Origin: Desulfobacula sp964636495
GTDB lineage: Bacteria > Desulfobacterota > Desulfobacteria > Desulfobacterales > Desulfobacteraceae
DNA: 64,000 bases
Reading direction: 5' to 3'
Assembly: GCA_964636495.1 (NCBI GenBank)
Contig: CAZWSL010000005.1
Location: 77,997-141,996, forward strand
In this document: positions 52,532 through 60,536 of the stretch, one piece after another
Layout: each line of letters opens with the position of its first letter
Numbering within the stretch: position 1 is the first letter of the stretch
Notes under the pieces: generated by a model
Database searches by the model: none
What the model saw: only the letters and a program-made list of their open reading frames with translations
What the model was told of the DNA's origin: nothing
Translations under genes and position numbers: made by a program

Positions 52532-53626
52532 CTATTCCTGGGCCCGTGTAAATTTAATAATCGAGCGGGTAACTAACGAAAAGATAAATACAAAAACCAG
52601 GCCATTAAGCCAGGCCGGTACTGCCCCGATTACACCCAGCATATTTAATCCTTTTGTTAAAAGGCCGAAACATGAAAAAAACATAAACCCGATGAGCAGA
52701 AAACGGACAAATCCGGCTTTAACCCGAATAAGAACCATGGCACCCAATAGTCCGCCAAGAACCTGACCCACCAGCCAGGGTGCTACAAAAGCAGGAATAA
52801 TGGCTCCCATAAGCAGATATGGCCACACACCTATGCAGTCACCCATACCCAGAAGCACACCACTGTTGGCAGCTGCCACTTTCAGGGGAAGGGCCATGAT
52901 AACGTTCTGGGCAGGCACTATTGCCCAGCCTGCACCCAGCCCGAAGAAACCGGATAAAAGACCGACACCGACAATTGCAATTGTAATCCATGCTGCCCGA
53001 GTAACCGGGTAGTCAACAACCTTGTTAAGCGAAACTTCAAAGTATGGCTGGGAAAATTTGAAAAAATCAGTAAATTTATCCACTTTTTTTACTTCCGGCC
53101 ACTCAATCTTCTTTCCCCCAACCAGAAAATAAATAGCCAGGGCACATAAAATCCCCCCAAGAGCCAGCCTTATGATCCCTTCACCTGTTGCACCAAGATG
53201 CTGGGCAACAAGGATTGCACCCTGGGCACCTGCAAATGCGCCAACACCATATGCTGCTGCACAGAAGATACATATTTTAAGATTGGCCAAACCTGTTTTC
53301 ATGAACAAACCGGTTGATATAAGACCGCTGAACATGGCCACTATGAGTCCGGTTGCCCTTACAATAAGACTGTCAACAGGTGTGAATGCCAGCATGAATG
53401 GCGTAAACAGCACTCCGCCTCCAATACCGCCGATAACCGCCACCATGGCAATGGCAAAACTCAAGAAAAAGAATCCAAACAGCCATCCCCAGATGGCGCC
53501 TCCTGACATGGCGCCCGCTTCAGTCTCAGCACTTCCCGTTATCAACGCCAAAGCGATGTAAGAGAGAATCAGCACCAGCAGCATGAAATTAACTTCCAAC
53601 CACGGGGATTTAAACATTTTTTTCAT
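52532..53626 (-). CDS. TauE/SafE family sulfite/sulfonate exporter
   Basis: 364 residues with about nine hydrophobic segments. The paired family repeats are visible (GGIGGGVLFTPFMLAFTPVD near residue 65-85 and GLLSGFFGLGAGWAIVPAQNVI near 220-240). TauE/SafE proteins move sulfite, sulfoacetate or other small organic anions across the inner membrane. It lies inside an operon with three receiver proteins and a small membrane protein. A stem-loop precedes its strong AGGAGG site. In a sulfite-reducing type organism it may handle sulfite or a sulfonate. Confidence 0.88.
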   Translation of the reverse strand: MKKMFKSPWLEVNFMLLVLILSYIALALITGSAETEAGAMSGGAIWGWLFGFFFLSFAIAMVAVIGGIGGGVLFTPFMLAFTPVDSLIVRATGLIVAMFSGLISTGLFMKTGLANLKICIFCAAAYGVGAFAGAQGAILVAQHLGATGEGIIRLALGGILCALAIYFLVGGKKIEWPEVKKVDKFTDFFKFSQPYFEVSLNKVVDYPVTRAAWITIAIVGVGLLSGFFGLGAGWAIVPAQNVIMALPLKVAAANSGVLLGMGDCIGVWPYLLMGAIIPAFVAPWLVGQVLGGLLGAMVLIRVKAGFVRFLLIGFMFFSCFGLLTKGLNMLGVIGAVPAWLNGLVFVFIFSLVTRSIIKFTRAQE

Positions 53627-53641
53627 TTACTTACCTCCTGT

Positions 53642-53680
53642 TAATTATCCAGAACCAGGCTCACATAACTCTGGTAATTA
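53642..53680 (-). promoter_or_regulatory. Stem-loop immediately upstream of the TauE/SafE gene
   Basis: Minus strand TAATTACCAGA pairs with TCTGG-A-TAATTA (11 pairs with one bulged base, 16-base loop) and ends directly before the ribosome binding site region. It may protect the TauE message or tune its translation. Confidence 0.45.
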
Positions 53681-53733
53681 TTATTAATTAATCTGTTTTT
53701 ATTTATAAAGTCCGGCAGGTAACCGCTATTACC

Positions 53734-54162
53734 CTACCAGCCCCTTCTCCTCAACACATTATCAATTTCCGCCTGCCGGATTCTTTCTTCATGTTCCGAT
53801 TTCATCTTATACGCCTGGTGAATTATCTCAGCCAGATGTTCCGTATCTGTCGGTTTAATCAGAAAGTCAAAGGCACCCAGTTTCATTGCCTGTATGGCAT
53901 TGTCCACTGTTGCTTTACCCGTGAGCATTATTACAGGTATCAGGGGATTTTTCCCCTTGATCTGCTTTAATACATCAATACCTAAAATACCCGGCATTTG
54001 AACATCCAGTATAATCACGTCAAATTCCACTGCCCCCGCCATTTCAACGGCAGCCTCACCTGAATATACTTTGGTTACTTTAAAATCACGCATCTCCAGC
54101 CTTCTGGCAAGAGTATCCGTAAACTGTTTTTCATCATCTGCTATTAATATATCTATTTTCAT
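53734..54162 (-). CDS. Response regulator receiver protein, no output domain
   Basis: 142 residues. A complete receiver occupies residues 3-120: DD in LIADDEKQF, Asp in VIILDVQMPG, Thr in VIMLTGKA and Lys in LIKPTD. A short charged tail (EHEERIRQAEIDN) follows. It lies between the kinase-like/receiver fusion gene and the TauE gene, 43 and 107 bases away. No histidine kinase gene is present in the operon. Confidence 0.9.
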   Translation of the reverse strand: MKIDILIADDEKQFTDTLARRLEMRDFKVTKVYSGEAAVEMAGAVEFDVIILDVQMPGILGIDVLKQIKGKNPLIPVIMLTGKATVDNAIQAMKLGAFDFLIKPTDTEHLAEIIHQAYKMKSEHEERIRQAEIDNVLRRRGW

Positions 54163-54205
54163 TTTAACTTGCTTCCACTGTTAAAATGTTGCCTGGAAAC
54201 CCTCT

Positions 54206-55426
54206 CTACTCCTTGTGCCTTGCAGCTTCGATCTTCTCATATGCCCGTTTCATGGTCTCAGTGATGAGGTCTATATCTGCCGGCTTCTGCAGATAGTCAA
54301 AAGCGCCTAATTCCATACAGATCTGCCTGTCTTTTTCAGAACCATGACCGGTCAGAATGATCACTTCTATATGGGGTTTTGTCTCCTTGATTCTTTTTAA
54401 CACTTCAAATCCGTCCATGCCCGGCATTTTAAGATCCAGGAGGATCACCTCTATATCCTCTCTGTCCGTGTAATCAAGGGCTTCTTCACCTGTATATGCT
54501 ATTTCATTTGCAAACTGCCTGAGCTTCAGACGTTCTGACAATGTCTGCACATACTCTTTTTCATCATCAACAAGAAGTACCCTTAAAGGTGTCTCAAATT
54601 TAAAATCATGTATAATATGGCTTTTATAGTAGTTTTTGCCTATTTTAGTTTCCAAAGATCTCACCCCCTCAACCGCATTAACAGTCTGGATTATCTTCTG
54701 CTGCAGTTTTGAAAGCATTAACGCTTTTTTATCAATTGTAACAACAATTTTCCCATCACTGGCTTTTGCATACAGTTCCTGACCGATTTCCGCAAGCACA
54801 AAATCAATTTTTGCCGACAGCAGATAATCGGCAGCCTCTCTTTCAATGATCTCTTTATTGCTGTAAGGTGATTTTTCAAGGGATCTGGCAACAAGAGCGA
54901 CTGCCTCGTCAACTTCCATCTTATCTGAAGGGATCACGATATCGTATAGTGTTCTATCCCAGGCTTTTTTATTAAACAGTGCTGAAGTCCATAAAAAGGC
55001 ATATTTGTCTGAAACATAGATCTGTTTTGTTGCATCTTTTTCTGAAATCTTCTCTTTTTTAATCGCATTTTTAATGCGGAACTCTTTTTCTGCAATGATA
55101 AGGACCTTCATCACATGGGATACTTCTTTTGGGATAAGCTGTCCTGTAAGTCCGTAGAAAATACAGCTGCCTTTACTGACAAAACCGGAAATATTCTTTT
55201 TTAAGGCTATTATGGCTTTTTCCTTTTCATGGGTAAAATCGTTAAATGCAATCTGTTTGCTTTCAAAAACCTTCTGCAGGGTTGTTCTTTTAATGTTTTC
55301 AGATTTGTGAGTGGCTTCAATAATATCTTGGTCAGTAACGACACTGCATTCAAACGCCAATTCAAACCGCTTGACAAATCGCTTTGAATTGGCAAATAAC
55401 CCATTTGTTATAGTCAGAACCGGCAT
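54206..55426 (-). CDS. Cytidylate-kinase-like domain fused to a response regulator receiver
   Basis: 406 residues from the ATG at 55426, chosen for AAGGAGA upstream; the frame extends to 55492. Residues 1-200 resemble the cytidylate-kinase-like family (VLTITNGLFANSKRFVKRF where a P-loop is expected, then GSCIFYGLTGQLIP and a lid-like segment IKNAIKKEKISEKDATKQI). The P-loop glycines are degenerate. Residues 215-280 may be a BON-like alpha/beta domain. Residues 285-400 are a receiver with Asp in VILLDLKMPGMDG, Thr in VIILTGHG and Lys in YLQKPAD. It is first in the TauE operon, behind a sigma-54 promoter. It may sense a nucleotide or stress signal; the function is unknown. Confidence 0.8.
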   Translation of the reverse strand: MPVLTITNGLFANSKRFVKRFELAFECSVVTDQDIIEATHKSENIKRTTLQKVFESKQIAFNDFTHEKEKAIIALKKNISGFVSKGSCIFYGLTGQLIPKEVSHVMKVLIIAEKEFRIKNAIKKEKISEKDATKQIYVSDKYAFLWTSALFNKKAWDRTLYDIVIPSDKMEVDEAVALVARSLEKSPYSNKEIIEREAADYLLSAKIDFVLAEIGQELYAKASDGKIVVTIDKKALMLSKLQQKIIQTVNAVEGVRSLETKIGKNYYKSHIIHDFKFETPLRVLLVDDEKEYVQTLSERLKLRQFANEIAYTGEEALDYTDREDIEVILLDLKMPGMDGFEVLKRIKETKPHIEVIILTGHGSEKDRQICMELGAFDYLQKPADIDLITETMKRAYEKIEAARHKE

Positions 55427-55772
55427 ATTTTCTCCTTGTTCTCCTGGTTGATTTCTATGCCTGCATCTATTTACCCTTAATTGTCTGCACATTTATTTGC
55501 ATGATTAACAGCAGGGAGCAAAAAATATGCCATCTGGTAAAATTCCAATAATTCAGCGAGTTAAAAATAACACCACAATCAATGAAAGGTTTTGAAACTT
55601 AATGAAACAATATTCGGCAACTACATCGAGATCTATTGAAACATTTTAGCACAATTCTGTTAAATTCGATCTGGTTTTGACAAATATAATCCGGTTATAT
55701 AATCGACACCACAGTAAAACGCCTGCCCGCTCTTCTGCCCGGAAAATCTATTCATCTCTTCCTCTGATTTAT
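55427..55772. other. Intergenic region between the kinase-like/receiver gene and the CoA ligase gene
   Basis: Apart from the sigma-54 promoter at 55517-55532, this stretch holds a plus-strand TTGACA-15-TATAAT pair (55677-55703) with no gene behind it. No protein-like frame or clear terminator is seen. Confidence 0.4.
55517..55532 (-). promoter_or_regulatory. Sigma-54 promoter of the TauE/receiver operon
   Basis: Minus strand TGGCAT-ATTTT-TTGCT has both the GG and GC doublets at the required 10-base spacing and an intact TTGC box. It lies about 90 bases before the first gene of the operon. Confidence 0.75.
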
Positions 55773-57107
55773 CTATTCATAATTCCGGACAACCCGTCTT
55801 GCTTTTCCCATTTTGGTCCGTTGGATGGAATCGGGTTTCACCAGCTCGACCCGACCTGTAAAGTTCAGGATCTCTTTAATTTTCCTCTCAATCTCTGTTT
55901 TTAAATCCATCATCTTCTCTGTTGTGATGTGCTCCCCGTGCTCCACTTTTATATCGAGGCCGGTATAGGGAGACGGGTGATCCAGAATAATCTGAAATTC
56001 ACCGGTAACGTCCGGCACCATATCTTCCAGGACCATGGTAATGCCGTTAGGGAAGACATTGATTCCTTTTACATGGAGCATATCGTCTGCACGGCCCACT
56101 ATCCTGAATCGAAATCCTGTCCTGCCGCACTCACACGGGTCAGTTTCAAGGATTTCCATGAGGTCTGATGTCCGGTATCTGACCAGGGGCTGTGCCTCTT
56201 TTTTCAAATGGGTCAGGATCATTTCACCGACACTGCCCTGTGTGATGGGAATATCTTTCAGCGTCAGCGGGTCAATGAGCTGGACAAGCAATGCACCCTG
56301 TCCCAGAAAATGGAGCTTGTAATTATCCAGGCAGACCGCCGCAAAATTACACAGCACATCTGAAACCCCATAGTTGGCATTCTGGGCCTTCATTCCCCAT
56401 GTGACTTCAATCCGGTTCCGGTAGACAGGGTTTTCAAGCCCGGGTTCCCCGCCAAACAATCCCAGTTCAATTCCAAGCTCGACAGGTTCCATGTTGAATT
56501 CGGTCTTGATTACTTTTTCCAGATATTTAGGGTAGGACGGGGTTGATGAAATAACATTGATTCCAGCTTCTTTGATGACCTGGATCAATTGTCCGGAATT
56601 GCCGACCCCGAACGGGATGACCGTGGCTCCGGTTGTTTCCAGGTTGGCATGATCGGTAAATCCGCCCATCCACATGCAGTAATTCAGACAGTGAATGACC
56701 CGGTGATAAGGCCGCAGACCTGCAGCCCAGAATGCCCTGGCACCGCAATTATGGGTCAGGTCCAAATCGTGTTTTGTCAACGCTGTGTATATAAAGCTGC
56801 CTGTGGTACCGGATGTCCTGTGAACTCTGTTGACGCGTTCAACAGGGGCGGCCAGAAAATCACCAAACGGGGCCTCTCTTTTCTGGGAATTCCGCAGCTC
56901 CTGTTTGGTGGTAAACGGAAGCATCTCAAGGTCCTGTACATCCTTGATTTTGTCTTTTGTGACACCGGCTGCTGAAAATTTATCCTGGTACATTTTACTA
57001 TTTTTGTATACATATTCAATCTGCTCAAGAAGCAGGGATTTATCCATTTTTTCCCTCTCTTGCGCAGATATGGATTCCATATCCGGATTAAACACTGTCT
57101 GTTCCAT
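55773..57107 (-). CDS. Phenylacetate-CoA ligase-like AMP-forming acyl-CoA synthetase
   Basis: 444 residues. The adenylation loop is HRTSGTTGSFIYT. The C-terminal signature of PaaK-like ligases is present (CECGRTGFRFRIVGRADDML, GINVFPNGI). It activates an aromatic or other carboxylic acid with ATP and CoA. It starts 43 bases after an enoyl-CoA hydratase gene on the same strand, so acid activation and beta-oxidation-type hydration are probably linked. The acid is unknown; the protein lacks features that single out phenylacetate. Confidence 0.88.
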   Translation of the reverse strand: MEQTVFNPDMESISAQEREKMDKSLLLEQIEYVYKNSKMYQDKFSAAGVTKDKIKDVQDLEMLPFTTKQELRNSQKREAPFGDFLAAPVERVNRVHRTSGTTGSFIYTALTKHDLDLTHNCGARAFWAAGLRPYHRVIHCLNYCMWMGGFTDHANLETTGATVIPFGVGNSGQLIQVIKEAGINVISSTPSYPKYLEKVIKTEFNMEPVELGIELGLFGGEPGLENPVYRNRIEVTWGMKAQNANYGVSDVLCNFAAVCLDNYKLHFLGQGALLVQLIDPLTLKDIPITQGSVGEMILTHLKKEAQPLVRYRTSDLMEILETDPCECGRTGFRFRIVGRADDMLHVKGINVFPNGITMVLEDMVPDVTGEFQIILDHPSPYTGLDIKVEHGEHITTEKMMDLKTEIERKIKEILNFTGRVELVKPDSIQRTKMGKARRVVRNYE

Positions 57108-57149
57108 TTTTTCTCCTGTGATGTATACTCATATTTAAAAACGGCAGGA

Positions 57150-57914
57150 TCAGGACTTGTTCATCTCCTTGAGTCGTTTTTTCACAAAATCTGTCCCGCT
57201 TTGACTGCAGATAAGCAGATGACTTTTTTCAAGTTCCATGATTTGATCAAAACTGGCTTCCATGCCATGATCAATCGCCGTTCTTGACAGACTGGTGGCA
57301 AGGGGCGAACGACTGGCGATTTTTTCAGCCATGGCCATGGATTCGGCCATCAGATTTTCAGGGGCCGCCACCTTGTTGACAAGACCGATTTTCAGTGCTT
57401 CTTCCGCATCAATGAAATCGCCTGTTAAAACAAGTTCTTTAGCTTTGCCCAATCCCACAAGATGGGTAAGAATTTTTGTCCCGGCATTGGTAACGGTCAT
57501 CCCCACCGTAGTTTCAGGAAATCCCAGAACAGCCGTTTCCGATGCAATCCGGATATCACACCCCATGGCAAACTCACACCCTCCGCCCAGTGCATATCCC
57601 GGGATTGCAGCAATAATGGGCTTTCCAAGTTTCATGGTCATCCGCTGGACCTCCTGGAGTCTTTCTGCTTCATCCATCCACTGTTCAAGGCTTTTGCCCG
57701 ATGCTGTCTCTTTTAAATCCTCTCCGGCACAAAAAGCCTTCCCTTTACCGGTCAGGATGATCACCCGGGCCTCTGCATCCTCTCTTGCCCCGTCAAGGTG
57801 TTTCATAAACCCTTTGAGCAGATCAGAATTAATGGCATTGAGCCGATGGGGACGGTTCAGGGTAATAATTCCGACATCTTTTTGCCGGTGGTACAATACG
57901 GTTTCATTCTTCAT
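57150..57914 (-). CDS. Enoyl-CoA hydratase/isomerase (crotonase family)
   Basis: 254 residues from the ATG at 57914, which has GGAG six bases upstream; an ATG two codons earlier abuts the GGAG and is unlikely. The oxyanion hole segments are GKGKAFCAGEDL and ALGGGCEFAMGCD, with catalytic Glu in CEFAM and FPETTVGM. It hydrates an enoyl-CoA, and it is encoded upstream of a CoA ligase. The C-terminus is of normal length. Confidence 0.92.
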   Translation of the reverse strand: MKNETVLYHRQKDVGIITLNRPHRLNAINSDLLKGFMKHLDGAREDAEARVIILTGKGKAFCAGEDLKETASGKSLEQWMDEAERLQEVQRMTMKLGKPIIAAIPGYALGGGCEFAMGCDIRIASETAVLGFPETTVGMTVTNAGTKILTHLVGLGKAKELVLTGDFIDAEEALKIGLVNKVAAPENLMAESMAMAEKIASRSPLATSLSRTAIDHGMEASFDQIMELEKSHLLICSQSGTDFVKKRLKEMNKS

Positions 57915-58263
57915 TGTCATCTCCAGAAAATTTGAATTATCTTAAAAACAGACAGACTGAACACAATGCGGATCCAGTTACATATCTCACCATCAGTATG
58001 ACTGGCACGGCGATAAATGTCATAAACTATCCTTACCATTCCCAAAAATGCAACAGGAAAAATTTTTTCCGGTTGCAAAGCCGGGATTTCAGAAAATAGT
58101 CCACAGGTTTTAAATTTTGAATCCTTTGACTGATAGAGGTAAAACAATTTCAATCAAGAGAATAAAAGATTCCAGAGATTGCTGATCAGCCGCATGATTT
58201 ATTTTGTTGGCTGCATGTGATCTCTTTTCTGTCATTCTTGAATCAACTCGATATATTTTAGAA
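57915..58263. other. Intergenic region upstream of the enoyl-CoA hydratase gene
   Basis: Apart from the promoter-like pair at 57995-58023, no convincing frame, terminator or repeat is seen. Confidence 0.4.
57995..58023 (-). promoter_or_regulatory. Possible sigma-70 promoter of the hydratase-ligase operon
   Basis: Minus strand ATGACA (58018-58023), 17-base spacer, CATACT (57995-58000), about 80 bases before the start codon. Both boxes deviate from consensus. Confidence 0.4.
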
Positions 58264-59766
58264 TTATTCCATAACTCCTTTCAGGTTGAGTTGCCTACCA
58301 TAGCCAAACAAATTAATGATTACACTATTATCATTGAAACTGATTAACCCGAGGTTTCCTTCAGTATGGCCGATGCTGACTGATGAAAACCGGAATGAAT
58401 CATTTTGAATCCACTCCCCTTTCAGCGCTATTTTTTCTCCGTAAATCTCGGTATTACGGTAAATGCCGTCCAGACCCATTTTCAAAATATAGTTCTTCTT
58501 ATTCAGGCCGTATTTAAAGATGGCTTCGCTTTCTCCTTCCTCAAATACAATTGTAAAATCGGTAAATCCGGCCCGGTTATGGTTAATAATATATTTTTTA
58601 CCGGATATGGTTTTCGCCAAAGCCGGAAGTTCAGCTACAGGTGATTTGTCAGGCGGGGTTTTCGCTTTTTTGATCAAATTTTTCAGTCGGGATTCATCCT
58701 GATGGTTCTGCTCAATCGACTGGTCTGGTACCACTGATTTTATCACATAGTTCCACATGAGCCTGTCAGGTTTTTTATACGCTTTGTGACTGGTAAAAAC
58801 AGCCACCATGTCAAATTGGGGAACTACAAAGATTCTCTGTCCACCAAATCCTAAAGCACCATACCAGCCATTTTTATCAATCCACCACTGGTAGCCGTAT
58901 CGATCAAAAACATCAGCATCCAGATGCCCCTCAGTAGATTCCATGACCCATTTTTCTGATACAATGGTATTATTCTTCCATTTTCCATTTTTTAAAAAGA
59001 GCCACCCGAATTTCGCCATGTCATGGGGTTTAAGCCACATCTTGCCATATCCAACATCAATCCCCTGGGAATTGGCTTCCCACTTTACCTTCTGGATACC
59101 CAGAGGATTGAAAAGGTATTTTTTTGCAAAATCAAGACTTCTCATCCCGGTCGTCTTCTGAAGTATGGCGGATAAAAGATATGATGCACCGTTGGAGTAT
59201 TCAAACCTGCTTCCAGGTTCTTCTTTCATGGGGAGATCCAGCATGTATTTTGTCCAGTCCCTGCTTTTTTCCATTTTGAATAATCCAGCCCACCAGTATT
59301 TGTAAGAGTCCTTACTGTCCAGCCCGGTAGACATGGTCAGGATATTGCCAAGCGTAATATTTTTCTTGGTCAATGTCATATTGGCCGGTGAAATGTGCGG
59401 AAAAAAATCCAGTAACCCCTGGTTGATATCTTTGATATATCCTTTATCAATAGCAATCCCGATCAATGTGGACATGATGCTCTTGGTGCAGGAATGAATA
59501 ATATGGGCCGTATCTTCCTGGAAAGGGTAAAAATAGACATCCAGGACCACATAACCGTTCTTTATAATCATAACGGAATCAATACTGTTTGGAGTGAGTT
59601 GAATCTTCTCCACCATAGCAGCCAGGATTTCCGAACTCATACCTTGTTCTTCCGGAGTGGAAACCCGCCATTTTTCATCAGGCCAGTAAAGTGAAGGCCC
59701 GCCAAAGGCAATACCACTAAAAAAAAGAATACATATTGAACAAATGAAGATTGATTTGTTTTTCAT
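58264..59766 (-). CDS. Secreted serine hydrolase, beta-lactamase/class C family
   Basis: 500 residues from the ATG at 59766, which has GGAGGGAG upstream; the frame extends to 59820. A signal peptide (SIFICSICILFFSGIAFG) predicts export. The active-site SxxK is in HSCTKSIMSTL, the YxN in EYSNGASYLL and the third motif is near GALGFGGQRIF. A C-terminal beta-rich domain of about 120 residues follows (TDFTIVFEEGESEAIFKYG). Such proteins are esterases or peptidases, seldom true beta-lactamases. It appears to be a single-gene unit. Confidence 0.88.
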   Translation of the reverse strand: MKNKSIFICSICILFFSGIAFGGPSLYWPDEKWRVSTPEEQGMSSEILAAMVEKIQLTPNSIDSVMIIKNGYVVLDVYFYPFQEDTAHIIHSCTKSIMSTLIGIAIDKGYIKDINQGLLDFFPHISPANMTLTKKNITLGNILTMSTGLDSKDSYKYWWAGLFKMEKSRDWTKYMLDLPMKEEPGSRFEYSNGASYLLSAILQKTTGMRSLDFAKKYLFNPLGIQKVKWEANSQGIDVGYGKMWLKPHDMAKFGWLFLKNGKWKNNTIVSEKWVMESTEGHLDADVFDRYGYQWWIDKNGWYGALGFGGQRIFVVPQFDMVAVFTSHKAYKKPDRLMWNYVIKSVVPDQSIEQNHQDESRLKNLIKKAKTPPDKSPVAELPALAKTISGKKYIINHNRAGFTDFTIVFEEGESEAIFKYGLNKKNYILKMGLDGIYRNTEIYGEKIALKGEWIQNDSFRFSSVSIGHTEGNLGLISFNDNSVIINLFGYGRQLNLKGVME

Positions 59767-60196
59767 AATTGACTCCCTCCATTTTTCCAGAGTTTTTCTC
59801 TTTTTCTCAAGAGAAGACAAAGACTACCAGGATCTGTTTTTACTTATATTTCAGGATATTTCTCAAATGTGTCGTGATTCAGAGCTTCGTTAGAACTTTG
59901 CCTTAAACAGACAATTGAGTAATCCTCATGTCCTGAAAATGCAAATATCTTCCTTTACAATAGTCTGCTTAATTGAAGATATAGCTGATTTCGACAAATT
60001 GTACCAGAATAAAATATCTACATTCTGAAATCAAGATGAATATTGATGGTATCAGGCTTTGCAGGCCTGGCATTAAAAAGCAAAGGTATTTTCGATGGTA
60101 GTAAGATCAGCATGTCTGAGAATTATTTTTGAAATAATTTCTTCTGACATATTTCAAACCAACAATTTAAAGACCCCTGTGCAGCCTGTATGACCG
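59767..60196. other. Intergenic region upstream of the serine hydrolase gene
   Basis: No coding frame, RNA gene or clear hairpin is recognised. The sequence is AT-rich and may hold remains of deleted genes. The activator-site and promoter module begins at about 60197. Confidence 0.4.
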
Positions 60197-60257
60197 GTAA
60201 AAACCATGCCTAATATTGGGCATAGTAATTAATATTGGGCACCATTTTTCCAGCACA
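60197..60257 (+). repeat. Activator-site module, copy 1
   Basis: Contains tgcctaatattgggca (60207-60222), an almost perfect palindrome, and the half site aatattgggca (60231-60241) 19 bases on, then ccatttttccagcac. The same block with the same spacing recurs at 63716-63777, with roughly nine in ten bases alike. Both copies lie 75-110 bases before a sigma-54 promoter, so they are probably binding sites of the sigma-54 activator encoded at 62109-63659. Confidence 0.75.
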
Positions 60258-60314
60258 ACAAACAACTGTAAAAAAAAAGCAATCAAAACAAGGTGTTATT
60301 CTGGTGTTTTAGCA

Positions 60315-60330
60315 TGGCATCCTCTTTGCA
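60315..60330 (+). promoter_or_regulatory. Sigma-54 promoter before the Ldh_2 remnant
   Basis: TGGCAT-CCTCT-TTGCA has GG and GC doublets 10 bases apart and an intact TTGC box. It is followed by a good ribosome binding site (AAAGGAGCG) but no intact gene. Confidence 0.78.
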
Positions 60331-60372
60331 AAAAAAGACAAAAAACAAAATAAAAAAAATAACACATAAAAG

Positions 60373-60536
60373 GAGCGATTTCTGATAGATTGGAAACCCT
60401 TCTGGAAGCGATACTGGCGCAACCCGGCACAAGACTGCCAGGAGATAAAAGACTGAAACTGAGGCGTAGAGCTGAAAAAGACGGCCTGGTCCTGTCGTCT
60501 CAGCAATATGAACAGATCATGTCACTTTGCAGATAA
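60373..60536 (+). pseudogene. C-terminal remnant of an Ldh_2 (malate/sulfolactate dehydrogenase-type) gene
   Basis: After AAAGGAGCG an open frame reads LETLLEAILAQPGTRLPGDK and then RRRAEKDGLVLSSQQYEQI before the stop at 60534-60536. The PGxRLPGDRRL landmark and the following helix match the extreme C-terminus of the Ldh_2 family, which includes malate, ureidoglycolate and (R)-sulfolactate dehydrogenases. About 300 residues are missing between the ribosome binding site and this tail. A short TTG-started product of 48 residues is possible but would have no active site. Confidence 0.7.

Noticed and set aside
57917..58153. 78-codon minus-strand frame upstream of the enoyl-CoA hydratase gene
   Set aside because: It has no ribosome binding site, an unusual composition and overlaps a promoter-like sequence; nothing supports a gene.
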